Below, piece after piece: positions 49,772 through 58,827 of a DNA stretch of 61,780 bases. Below the pieces are notes generated by a model. The model was not told where the DNA came from. It was given only the letters and a program-made list of their open reading frames with translations, and searched no databases. The translations under genes and the position numbers were made by a program. Position 1 is the stretch's first letter. Each line of letters starts with the position of its first letter. This DNA comes from an uncultured Pelagibacteraceae bacterium (lineage in GTDB: Bacteria; Pseudomonadota; Alphaproteobacteria; Pelagibacterales; Pelagibacteraceae): positions 1 to 61,780 of the forward strand of contig CACEKW010000002.1 of the NCBI GenBank assembly GCA_902560185.1, given 5' to 3'.

Positions 49772-52700
49772 CTTTTTGTATTTTTGTTTTTGTAGAGATT
49801 GGATTTTTAAGCTTATCTATCATTTCTTTTGGACAGACCTGTACAAAATTCTTTAACTCATTTTCAAAGTCATCAATTATTTTTTTTGATAAACTGGACT
49901 CTGTTTCATTACTATGTTCGAGTACTAATTTTTTTAAAAATTTTGACCAATACTCAGTTTCAACATTTTGCCATACAACTGAATCTGGATTAACTTTTTT
50001 TTCAAATTCCTTAGATTTATCGTAAATAAAAGCCATTCCCCCTGTCATGCCAGCTGCAAAATTATCTCCAACATCTCCAAGAATTACCGCTGTACCACCA
50101 GTCATATATTCACAACCATTTGAATCACAGCCTTCGATAACAGTTATGGCACCAGAATTTCTTACCGCAAATCTATCCCCAGCTTGACCAGCTGCAAAAA
50201 GTTTACCTGACGTTGCACCATAAAGAACTGTGTTCCCAATAATAGTATTCTCATTCGAAATTAAATTGCTTTCATCAGGTAGTTTTATTGAAATGGTTGC
50301 TCCCGACAAACCTTTCCCAACATAATCATTTGCATCGCCTTTCAAATTAAGTTTAAGTCCTTTTGCTGTAAATGCACCAAACGATTGTCCAGCTGAACCT
50401 TTAAAATCTAGAGTTAAAAAATTTTCCTCTAATTTTTCATAACCATATTTTTTATATAAGTGATGTGAAATTCTAGTACCTACAGCTCTATTAGTATTTT
50501 TAATTAAAAACTCGTTATTTATTTTTTCTGAGTTATCTAAAGCCTTTTCTATTAAGGGCCAAATTTCTTGATCTAGTGTATCAGGAACTTGATTAATTTC
50601 TGATATCTCACAATACCTCTTATTATTGCCGGGGTCTGCTTGGACGAATAATGGATTAAGATCTAAATCATCAAGATTAGGCGAGGCTTTGCTTACCTGC
50701 ATTAATAAATCAGTTCGACCAATAACCTCATTTAAAGATTTAAAACCAAGTGAGGCTAAAATTTCTCTTACCTCTGTAGCAATAAATGTAAATAAATTTA
50801 CAACTTTATCAGGAGTTCCAGAAAATTTTTCTCTTAATTTTTCATCTTGCGTACATACTCCTACAGGACAAGTATTTGAATGACATTGCCTTACCATAAT
50901 ACAACCCATCGCCACTAAGGCTGTAGTTGCTACACCATACTCTTCTGCGCCCATCATTGCTGCGATAACAACATCTCTTCCAGTTTTAATACCTCCATCG
51001 GTTCTTAAAGTAACTTTATGTCTTAGATTGTTTAATGTTAAAACTTGATTGGCCTCCGTGAGCCCCATCTCCCATGGAATACCTACGTATTTTACACTTG
51101 TTTGAGGTGTAGCTCCGGTTCCTCCATTATGTCCTGAAATTAAAATTATATCAGCTTTTGCTTTTGCAACACCGGCTGCGATAGTACCAACACCAGAAGA
51201 TGCAACTAATTTAACTCCAATTCTTGCTTTAGGATTAATTTGTTTTAAATCATAAATAAGCTGCGCTAAATCTTCAATTGAATAAATATCATGATGTGGA
51301 GGTGGTGAAATTAATGTTACACCTGGTGTTGAATGTCTTAACTTGGCAATCTCATCTGTTACTTTAAATCCTGGTAATTGGCCACCTTCACCAGGTTTTG
51401 CACCTTGAGCAATTTTAATCTCAATTTCATTACAATTGTTTAAATAATTTACTGTTACACCAAATCTTGCTGACGCAATTTGTTTTACTCTCGAATTCGC
51501 ACTATCACCAGAGTCCATGATCTTAAATCTATTTGCATCTTCACCACCTTCACCACTACAGGATGCACCTTTAATTCTATTCATCCCAATAGCTAATGTT
51601 TCGTGTGCCTCCTTAGACAATGCTCCGTGTGACATGCTTCCACTACCAAATCTTTTTAATATTTTTTCTATTGGTTCAACCTCAGAAATTTGAATAGATG
51701 GTCCTAATTTTTTTTTTCTGAAATCTATCAAATCCCTTAGGTTAATTGGTGGTAAGTTATATATTCCCTCAGCATATTTTTTATAAGCTGTATATGAGTT
51801 TGATCCTACAGCACTTTGTAATAAGTGGATTAATCTGCCCTGATATTGGTGTGTTTCTCCATTTTTTCTGTATCTATAAATCCCACCAATAGGTAAAACT
51901 TTATCGGTGCTTTCAAATGCCTCTTTATGTATTGCGCGTATTTTTTTTTCGATTCCTGACAATCCAATACCAGAAATTTTTGAAGTCACTCCTGGAAAAT
52001 AATCATCAACTATTGATCTACTTAGACCTACAGTTTCAAAATTACATCCACCCCTATAAGAACTTAAAACAGATATACCCATTTTCGACATGATTTTTAA
52101 TAATCCTGCGTTCACTGATTTGATATACCTTTCAACACATTCATCAAAACTATACTGGCCAAATAACTTTTTCTCATGCCTCTGGTATAAACTATCGAAA
52201 GCTATATATGGATTAACTGTTGTTGCTCCAACACCTATTAACGTTGCAAAAGAGTGAGTGTCTAAAGCTTCACCAGATTGAACATTAATTGAAACATATC
52301 CTCTTAATTTTTTATCAATTAAAAAAGTATTAATCGCACCAACGCATAACAACATTGGCATGGGCATCCTTGTATCTGAAATAGCTTTATCGCTTAAAAT
52401 TAATTGTGTTACACCCTGTCTAACAGCAACTTCCGACTCTTTTTGGATCCTTTTAATACAATCGAATAAACTTTGATCATTCGAAAAGGTACAATCTATA
52501 GAGACAGAGTTTTTTCCAAAAAAATTAATAAATTTATTAAATTGTGAATTCGATAATATTGGACTATTCAAAACATAAATATTTTCTTTAGTTAAAGTAT
52601 CAAAATCTAAAATATTCCCAAGATTACCAAATCTAGTTTTCAAACTCATAACTTTATTTTCTCTTAAAGAGTCGATAGGTGGATTCGTCACTTGGCTAAA

Positions 52701-54269
52701 GTTTTGTCTAAAAAAATGATAAAGTGGTCTGTATTTGTCCGATAGAACTGCTAAAGGTGTATCATCACCCATGGAACCCGTCGCTTCTTTTGCATCTTCA
52801 GCCATTGGATGTAAAATTAGCTCTAAGTCTTCTAAACTAATTCCAAAAGTGTGTTGTCGTCTCCTTAGATCTTCACCATCAAAATTATGTTTTTCATTAG
52901 AAATGGATAATTTTTCATCTAAATCTATTATCTGAGAATTGAAATGCTTATATTCTTTTGCCAAATAATCTTTAATTTGATTATTCGTAAATACTTTGCC
53001 TTTTTCAATTCTAACACCAATTATCTCCCCAGGGCCAAGTCTTCCTTTTGATAGAATTCTTTTTTCATTTAATTCAATCATTCCAGTTTCAGATCCGGCA
53101 AAGAGAAACTTATCTTTTGTTATTGCGTATCTTAAAGGCCTTAAACCATTACGATCATTTGCTGCAATGACCCATTCATTATCTGTTGCAGCAATTGCGG
53201 CAGGACCATCCCAAGGTTCCATAGTACTATTTAAAAAATTAAATAGTTGTTGATGGCTTTTTGGAAGAGTTTTATTTCTTTTTGACCAAGCATCAGGGAT
53301 CATCATTAATTTTGCTAAAGGGGCAGGTTGGCCAGATTTATTTAATAACTCAAAAACATTATCTAGTGCCGCAGAATCAGAAACTCCTTTTTGTATAACT
53401 GGCTTTAAATTTTCTACATTTTCAAAAAGAGGGCTGCTCATCTCTTGTTCATGAACTCTCATCCAGTTTTTATTTCCTTTGTAAGTATTAATTTCACCAT
53501 TATGGGCAACTGCTCTAAATGGTTGTGCCAAACTCCAGCTTGGTGCAGTATTAGTTGAAAATCTCTGATGAAAAATTGCAAATCTTGAAATAAATCTTTC
53601 GTCTTTTAAATCTAAGAAAAAATCTGAGATAGCCTCAGCTAAAAACATGCCTTTATAGATAATTGATTTAGAACTTATTGAGCAAATATAAAAATTATTT
53701 AATGATAAATTGAATGCTTTATTCTCAATTTTTTTTCTTATTTCATAAATTTTTCTTTCAAGATCTTTATCAAGCAAATTTTTATCATTCGATTTAAAAA
53801 GCACTTGAATTATCTCTGGCATAGTTTGGAAAGCTTTTTCTCCTAAAACTTTTGGATTAACAGGCACCTGTCTCCATCCATAGATACTAAAATCGTTTTT
53901 GGTTAACTCGCTTTCTACAATCGTTTTACAGCTTTCTTGTGAGGAGTAATCATTTCTTGGTAAAAAAATCATTCCGACACAAATATCAGAGCCATCATGT
54001 GTGTGACCTGTAACCTCTATTTTTTCAACAAAGAAATCTTTGGGAATTTCTAAATGTATTCCTGCCCCATCACCTGTTTTTCCATCAGCATCAACAGCTC
54101 CTCGATGCCAAACAGCCTTTAAAGCTTCAATTCCATATTCTACAACCTCTCTTGATTTCTTTCCCTCTGTTGATGCAATTAACCCTACCCCACATGCATC
54201 ATGTTCCATTTCTTTAGAATAAACATTGTTTTTAGTAAGTAATTCTAAATTCCTTTTATATGTACTCAT
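49764..54269 (-). CDS. gltB: Glutamate synthase large subunit
   Basis: A 1501-residue GOGAT alpha chain. The class II amidotransferase nucleophile is Cys26 (EHDACGVG), implying removal of a 25-residue propeptide. The FMN-binding synthase domain has GGEDANRF, SGHNGGTGATP and the 3Fe-4S cluster motif CIMVRQCHSNTCPVGVC; the C-terminal GXGXG beta-helix follows (about 1240-1450). It makes two glutamates from glutamine and 2-oxoglutarate. Its start overlaps the gltD stop by one base. Confidence 0.98.
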   Translation of the reverse strand: MSTYKRNLELLTKNNVYSKEMEHDACGVGLIASTEGKKSREVVEYGIEALKAVWHRGAVDADGKTGDGAGIHLEIPKDFFVEKIEVTGHTHDGSDICVGMIFLPRNDYSSQESCKTIVESELTKNDFSIYGWRQVPVNPKVLGEKAFQTMPEIIQVLFKSNDKNLLDKDLERKIYEIRKKIENKAFNLSLNNFYICSISSKSIIYKGMFLAEAISDFFLDLKDERFISRFAIFHQRFSTNTAPSWSLAQPFRAVAHNGEINTYKGNKNWMRVHEQEMSSPLFENVENLKPVIQKGVSDSAALDNVFELLNKSGQPAPLAKLMMIPDAWSKRNKTLPKSHQQLFNFLNSTMEPWDGPAAIAATDNEWVIAANDRNGLRPLRYAITKDKFLFAGSETGMIELNEKRILSKGRLGPGEIIGVRIEKGKVFTNNQIKDYLAKEYKHFNSQIIDLDEKLSISNEKHNFDGEDLRRRQHTFGISLEDLELILHPMAEDAKEATGSMGDDTPLAVLSDKYRPLYHFFRQNFSQVTNPPIDSLRENKVMSLKTRFGNLGNILDFDTLTKENIYVLNSPILSNSQFNKFINFFGKNSVSIDCTFSNDQSLFDCIKRIQKESEVAVRQGVTQLILSDKAISDTRMPMPMLLCVGAINTFLIDKKLRGYVSINVQSGEALDTHSFATLIGVGATTVNPYIAFDSLYQRHEKKLFGQYSFDECVERYIKSVNAGLLKIMSKMGISVLSSYRGGCNFETVGLSRSIVDDYFPGVTSKISGIGLSGIEKKIRAIHKEAFESTDKVLPIGGIYRYRKNGETHQYQGRLIHLLQSAVGSNSYTAYKKYAEGIYNLPPINLRDLIDFRKKKLGPSIQISEVEPIEKILKRFGSGSMSHGALSKEAHETLAIGMNRIKGASCSGEGGEDANRFKIMDSGDSANSRVKQIASARFGVTVNYLNNCNEIEIKIAQGAKPGEGGQLPGFKVTDEIAKLRHSTPGVTLISPPPHHDIYSIEDLAQLIYDLKQINPKARIGVKLVASSGVGTIAAGVAKAKADIILISGHNGGTGATPQTSVKYVGIPWEMGLTEANQVLTLNNLRHKVTLRTDGGIKTGRDVVIAAMMGAEEYGVATTALVAMGCIMVRQCHSNTCPVGVCTQDEKLREKFSGTPDKVVNLFTFIATEVREILASLGFKSLNEVIGRTDLLMQVSKASPNLDDLDLNPLFVQADPGNNKRYCEISEINQVPDTLDQEIWPLIEKALDNSEKINNEFLIKNTNRAVGTRISHHLYKKYGYEKLEENFLTLDFKGSAGQSFGAFTAKGLKLNLKGDANDYVGKGLSGATISIKLPDESNLISNENTIIGNTVLYGATSGKLFAAGQAGDRFAVRNSGAITVIEGCDSNGCEYMTGGTAVILGDVGDNFAAGMTGGMAFIYDKSKEFEKKVNPDSVVWQNVETEYWSKFLKKLVLEHSNETESSLSKKIIDDFENELKNFVQVCPKEMIDKLKNPISTKTKIQKVS

Positions 54270-55708
54270 TATGCAACTTTAGATTTTTTTAATTCGATAT
54301 TTTCAAGATAAGATTTGATTGATAAAGCAGCATCTCTACCATCTTTAATTGCCCAAACAACTAAAGATGCACCTCTTACAATATCTCCGGCAGCAAAGAC
54401 ACCGTTAATATTAGTTTCCATAGTATCAAAGTCAGTTTTAATTGTTCCCCATTTTGTAACTTGTAATTCTTGTGCCTCAAACAATAATGGCAAGTTTTCT
54501 GGATCAAATCCTAAAGCTTTTATTACCATATCTGCTTTAATTTCAAATTCAGATCCTTTTTTAATTTCTGGTCTTCTTCTACCTGAGTCATCTGGATCTC
54601 CAAGTTGAATTTGATCTACAATTAATTTTTCAATTTTATTTTTTCCTTTAAATTCTTTTGGACTAGATAACCAAACAAATTCAACACCCTCTTCTTCTGC
54701 ATTAGCTACTTCTCTTGCAGATCCGGGCATGTTATCTTTATCTCTTCTATACAAACATTTAACTGAATTAGCTTTTTGTCTTACTGATGTTCGAACACAA
54801 TCCATTGCAGTATCTCCACCTCCAATAACAACTACATCTTTACCCTCAGCGTTTAATATACCTTTATCGAACAAATCAACTTTGTCTCCCAACCCCTTTT
54901 TGTTCGATGCAGTTAAAAACTCCATAGCAGGAAAAATATTATCTAAATCATTACCTGGTAGATTAATTTCTCTTGGTTTATAAACTCCAGTAGCAATTAA
55001 AATTGCATCATGTTTTTTTCTCAATTGCTCTAAAGTTGCATCCTTACCAACCTCAAAATTTTGTTCAAATTTAATTCCACCATCTTTCAACAATTTTGTT
55101 CTTCTCTCGACCACATGTTTTTCTAATTTAAAATTTGGAATTCCATAAATTAACAAACCGCCCGCTCTGTCATATCTGTCATAAACAGTAATTTGATATC
55201 CATTTTTCCTAAGTTGTTCAGCAGCTGCCAGTCCAGCGGGTCCAGCACCAATTATACCAACACTTTGGTCTTTTTCGTGTTTGATTGATATAGGCTTTAC
55301 CCATCCGTTCTCCCAAGCACTATCTGTAATATATTTTTCGACTGATCCAATTGTTACAGTGCCATGACCTGACTGCTCAATAACACAATTACCCTCACAC
55401 AATCTGTCTTGAGGGCATATTCTGCCACAAACCTCTGGCATATTATTTGTACTTTGAGACAATTCATAAGCTTCCTTCAATCTGCCTTCAGCAGTCAATT
55501 TAAGCCAGTCAGGGATGTTGTTACTTAAAGGACAATGGACTTGGCAAAAAGGAACGCCACATTGAGAGCATCTACTTGACTGCTCTTGTGCTTTTTGAGT
55601 AATAAATTCATCATAGATTTCATTAAAATCATCCTTCCTATTATCAACTCCTCTTTTAGGTGGGGTTTGTTGACCTATTTTTACGAATTTTAGCATTTTA
55701 TCAGTCAT
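54269..55708 (-). CDS. gltD: Glutamate synthase small subunit
   Basis: A 479-residue FAD/NADPH-dependent subunit. The N-terminal domain binds two 4Fe-4S clusters through CSQCGVPFCQVHCP and CGRICPQDRLCEGNCV; FAD and NADPH sites are GIIGAGPAGLAAAEQL and VVIGGGDTAMDC. It feeds electrons from NADPH to GltB. It heads the gltD-gltB pair, transcribed away from uppP. Confidence 0.97.
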   Translation of the reverse strand: MTDKMLKFVKIGQQTPPKRGVDNRKDDFNEIYDEFITQKAQEQSSRCSQCGVPFCQVHCPLSNNIPDWLKLTAEGRLKEAYELSQSTNNMPEVCGRICPQDRLCEGNCVIEQSGHGTVTIGSVEKYITDSAWENGWVKPISIKHEKDQSVGIIGAGPAGLAAAEQLRKNGYQITVYDRYDRAGGLLIYGIPNFKLEKHVVERRTKLLKDGGIKFEQNFEVGKDATLEQLRKKHDAILIATGVYKPREINLPGNDLDNIFPAMEFLTASNKKGLGDKVDLFDKGILNAEGKDVVVIGGGDTAMDCVRTSVRQKANSVKCLYRRDKDNMPGSAREVANAEEEGVEFVWLSSPKEFKGKNKIEKLIVDQIQLGDPDDSGRRRPEIKKGSEFEIKADMVIKALGFDPENLPLLFEAQELQVTKWGTIKTDFDTMETNINGVFAAGDIVRGASLVVWAIKDGRDAALSIKSYLENIELKKSKVA

Positions 55709-55892
55709 AAATTTTTATAAATTCATCGCAAAATATACATAGTTTTTATTAGTAAAAGAAATAAATAGGTCAGTTATTATTACCTAATTACAATAATATT
55801 TAGCTTAAAATCTACTTAATCTGATTTTTGCATACCTAATATGATTAAATCGAATTGTTTAAAATGAATATTTTTTAAGCTACGACACATGT
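55709..55892. promoter_or_regulatory. Divergent promoter region between gltD and uppP
   Basis: This 184-base AT-rich gap separates two divergent genes and must contain both promoters. I see a weak inverted repeat TAGGT/ACCTA (55766-55786) but no clear riboswitch, operator or small ORF. Confidence 0.35.
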
Positions 55893-56660
55893 ATGTTGCA
55901 AGATTTTATAGAAATTTTAATTCTTTCTGCTGTTCAAGGAATTTCTGAATTTTTACCCATAAGTTCGTCAGCTCATTTAATATTGGTATCAAATTTTTAT
56001 GATTTAGAAACAAGTTCTTTATTAATAGACATAAGTCTACATTTGGGCTCATTAATTGCAGTAATTTTTTATTTTAGAAAAGAGCTATTTGATCTAAGAA
56101 ATAATAGTAGGTTATTAAGTTTAATAATTATTGGCTCCTTGCCTTTAATATTTTTTGGATATATTTTATATTCCACCGAATTTATTCATCTTTTAAGAAA
56201 CACAAAAGTAATTGCATCAACAACACTATTTTTTGGACTCATACTTTTCTTTGCAGATCAAAGAAAAATTGATCGAAATATTTCTACAGATTTAAATATT
56301 AAATCAGTTTTATTAATTGGTTTATTTCAAATATTAGCGTTGATACCAGGAGTTAGTAGGGCTGGAATAACGATTACGGCAGCAAGATTTTTAAATTTCA
56401 ATAGAACAGACGCTAGTAAAATTTCTTTTTTACTGTCTATACCTGCATTAGCAGGAGCAAGCTTCCTAGGTTTAAGAGAGGCTTTTGAACAATCAATAGA
56501 AATTAATTATTTATTATTAATTGCTACTTTTTTATCATTTATGTTTTCATTTTTTACAATTAAGTATTTTCTTAAATTTATAAGTAAAATTTCTTTTAAT
56601 GTATTTGTAATTTATCGGATAATTCTTGGCTTAATTTTATTTTATATAATATATATTTAA
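55893..56660 (+). CDS. uppP: Undecaprenyl-diphosphatase (BacA type)
   Basis: A 255-residue polytopic membrane protein that recycles the undecaprenyl carrier for peptidoglycan and glycan export. The two family motifs are GISEFLPISSSAHLIL (near 16-31) and PGVSRAGITITAARFL. About seven to eight membrane segments are visible. Its stop shares TTAA with the convergent EamA gene. Confidence 0.95.
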   Translation: MLQDFIEILILSAVQGISEFLPISSSAHLILVSNFYDLETSSLLIDISLHLGSLIAVIFYFRKELFDLRNNSRLLSLIIIGSLPLIFFGYILYSTEFIHLLRNTKVIASTTLFFGLILFFADQRKIDRNISTDLNIKSVLLIGLFQILALIPGVSRAGITITAARFLNFNRTDASKISFLLSIPALAGASFLGLREAFEQSIEINYLLLIATFLSFMFSFFTIKYFLKFISKISFNVFVIYRIILGLILFYIIYI

Positions 56661-57547
56661 CTTGCTTTCCTTATTAATGGAACTAATTGAGATAATAAAA
56701 CTCCACTTAATATAAAAAAACAACCAAGTAAATTATTAATGCCTAATATTTGATTTAAAAGAAACCAGGCTGCAATTGTTGCAAACACACCCTCCAAAGA
56801 AAAAATTATTGCTGCTGGTGCTGGAGTTATATTTCTTTGAGCATAAATTTGTAAAACAAATGCAAAACCACCTGATAAAATACCAGCATATAAAATCGAG
56901 TCTATTTCATTTAATATATTAGCGATTACAAATTCTTCAGAAAATAAACCTATTATAAATGAGAATAGAGCAACTAGCAGAGTTTGAATTGCACCAATAG
57001 TCAATGGTAGATTGTACTTTTTGACAATCATACCAGTAAAAATAATATGTGTACTCCAAAATAAAGCTCCTAATACCACAAGGGTATCACCTAATCTTAC
57101 AGTTGCATCTTGAAAATTTGTTAATAAATATCCGCCGATTAAACATAAAATTACTGATGGCCATACACTCCAGTGTAAAAAATCTTTTTTAAAGATGAAA
57201 ATAATTATTGGGACCATTGGCACATAAAAAATTGTAAAAAAAGCAGCATTTGCTACATCAGTGTAAAGCAACGCAACCTGTTGTAATGCTGAGCCCAAAA
57301 ATAATGATAGTCCAATTAAAAAGGACAGGATAACGAATGTTTTTGTATCAAACCTAAATTCTTTTTTTAGTTTTTTTGCTTCAAACATTAATGCTAAAGG
57401 AACAATTGCTAAAAAACCCACAAAAAATCTTACTGAATTAAAAGTGAATGGGCCGATGTCGTCCATGCCTGTATCTTGTGCAATAAATGTGGTCCCCCAA
57501 ATGAAAGTGCATAATAGTGCACTAAATAATGAGAGAGTTTTTGACAT
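56657..57547 (-). CDS. EamA/DMT-superfamily transporter
   Basis: A 296-residue membrane protein with ten predicted helices in two EamA repeats. The first begins LLCTFIWGTTFIAQ with a further ALQQVALLYTDVANAAFFTI; the second has VVLGALFWSTHIIFTGMIVKKY and a final SLEGVFATIAAWFLLNQ. DMT proteins usually export metabolites or amino acids. It is four bases from aceF on the same strand; no substrate can be assigned. Confidence 0.9.
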   Translation of the reverse strand: MSKTLSLFSALLCTFIWGTTFIAQDTGMDDIGPFTFNSVRFFVGFLAIVPLALMFEAKKLKKEFRFDTKTFVILSFLIGLSLFLGSALQQVALLYTDVANAAFFTIFYVPMVPIIIFIFKKDFLHWSVWPSVILCLIGGYLLTNFQDATVRLGDTLVVLGALFWSTHIIFTGMIVKKYNLPLTIGAIQTLLVALFSFIIGLFSEEFVIANILNEIDSILYAGILSGGFAFVLQIYAQRNITPAPAAIIFSLEGVFATIAAWFLLNQILGINNLLGCFFILSGVLLSQLVPLIRKAS

Positions 57548-57551
57548 ATTT

Positions 57552-58826
57552 TTACACAGCTAATTTGTAGGCAAAATTTTTTCCAAGATTGTCTTTCAAA
57601 TCGTTGTTAAATCGAGCTGCTTCAGCTCCATCAATTATTCTGTGATCATATGATAAAGATAAAGGTAACATTGTTCGTGTAATAAATTTTCCATCAATAA
57701 AAATTTGTTTTTTTTGAGATTTGCCAATTCCCAAAATTGCAACTTCAGGATAATTAATTATAGGTGTAAAAAAAGAACCGCCAATACCTCCTAGACTTGT
57801 TATTGTCATGGAACCACCAAATAATTCTTTTTTATCAATTTTAAGATTCCTGCACTGATCACTTAATTTTTTAAGTTCGTTGCCAATTAATGAAATATTC
57901 TTATTATCAGCATTTCTTAGTTTTGGCACCATAAGTCCATGCTTCGTATCTACTGCTATTCCAATATGGTAATATTTTTTTAAGGTCATTTTTCCTTTAT
58001 CAATTTCATCTATAGATGAATTAAAATTTGGAAATTTTTTAAGTGATGCAGTCAATGCTTTGACGATAAAAGCTAAAGGAGTAATTTTTTTTTTTTCTCC
58101 AGTGTAAATATCTGTAAGAGATGTTCTAAACTCCTCTAATTCAGTTATATCTGCTTCATCATGATTGGTCACATGGGGAATATTGGTCCAAGAATTCATA
58201 AGATATTTAGACGAAAGTCTCTTCACTCTTGGAATATCCTTTATTTCTGTTTTTCCAAATTCAGAGTGAGGATATTCTAGTTCTATCGTTTCATCTTTTT
58301 TGAATTCTTTCTCAGAATTTATCTCAGGTTTATTTGCGACAAATGACTTTACATCACTTTCAGTTACTCTTCCTAGTCTTTCACTACCTTCAACTTTACT
58401 AATATCAACACCAAGTTCTCTTGCAAATTTTCTGACTTTTGGTGAGGCTGCAGTTTTTTTAGAAAAATCTTTTACGATAACATTTTTTGAACCAACTTCT
58501 CTTCTAATTTCTATTTTTTTTTCCTTAGTATTTTCTTTTTTAATTGTTTTTATTTCTTCAGTTTTTAATTGAGTTTCATCTTGATTGTCTTTTAATTCAA
58601 TTTTTAATATTTTATCACCTTCAGAAACCTTATCCCCAACATTTAAATTTAATTCTGTAACTATTCCATTATGTAATGAGGGTATTTCAACACTCGATTT
58701 ATCACTTTCAATTGTTATTAAAGGATCATTTTTTTTAATCTCTTGACCCTTTTTGACTATAATTTCAATAACCTCTACATCTTTAAATTCACCAATATTT
58801 GGAACTTTTATATCTTTTTTGGGCAT
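57552..58826 (-). CDS. aceF: Pyruvate dehydrogenase E2, dihydrolipoamide acetyltransferase
   Basis: The 424-residue protein has one lipoyl domain (1-78; lipoyl Lys43 in ESDKSSVEIPS), a charged linker, a peripheral-subunit-binding domain (about 128-165; ASPKVRKFARELGVD, GSERLGRVTESDV) and the catalytic acetyltransferase core ending with SYDHRIIDGAEAARF. I use the ATG at 58826, one base after the aceE stop; a longer frame would extend into aceE. Its lipoyl domain shares a near-identical DNA stretch with the one on AceE. Confidence 0.95.
   Translation of the reverse strand: MPKKDIKVPNIGEFKDVEVIEIIVKKGQEIKKNDPLITIESDKSSVEIPSLHNGIVTELNLNVGDKVSEGDKILKIELKDNQDETQLKTEEIKTIKKENTKEKKIEIRREVGSKNVIVKDFSKKTAASPKVRKFARELGVDISKVEGSERLGRVTESDVKSFVANKPEINSEKEFKKDETIELEYPHSEFGKTEIKDIPRVKRLSSKYLMNSWTNIPHVTNHDEADITELEEFRTSLTDIYTGEKKKITPLAFIVKALTASLKKFPNFNSSIDEIDKGKMTLKKYYHIGIAVDTKHGLMVPKLRNADNKNISLIGNELKKLSDQCRNLKIDKKELFGGSMTITSLGGIGGSFFTPIINYPEVAILGIGKSQKKQIFIDGKFITRTMLPLSLSYDHRIIDGAEAARFNNDLKDNLGKNFAYKLAV
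58681..58739 (+). repeat. Direct repeat copy 1 in the aceF lipoyl domain
   Basis: Bases 58681-58712 are identical to 61721-61752 (32 of 32), and the following GGATCA plus T-run block also matches at the same 3040-base offset. It encodes the lipoylation site of AceF. Identity at synonymous positions suggests recent duplication or gene conversion. Confidence 0.85.
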
Positions 58827-58827
58827 T

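Noticed and set aside
55709-55892. Riboswitch upstream of gltD or uppP
   Set aside because: Only a five-base weak inverted repeat is visible; no known aptamer pattern.
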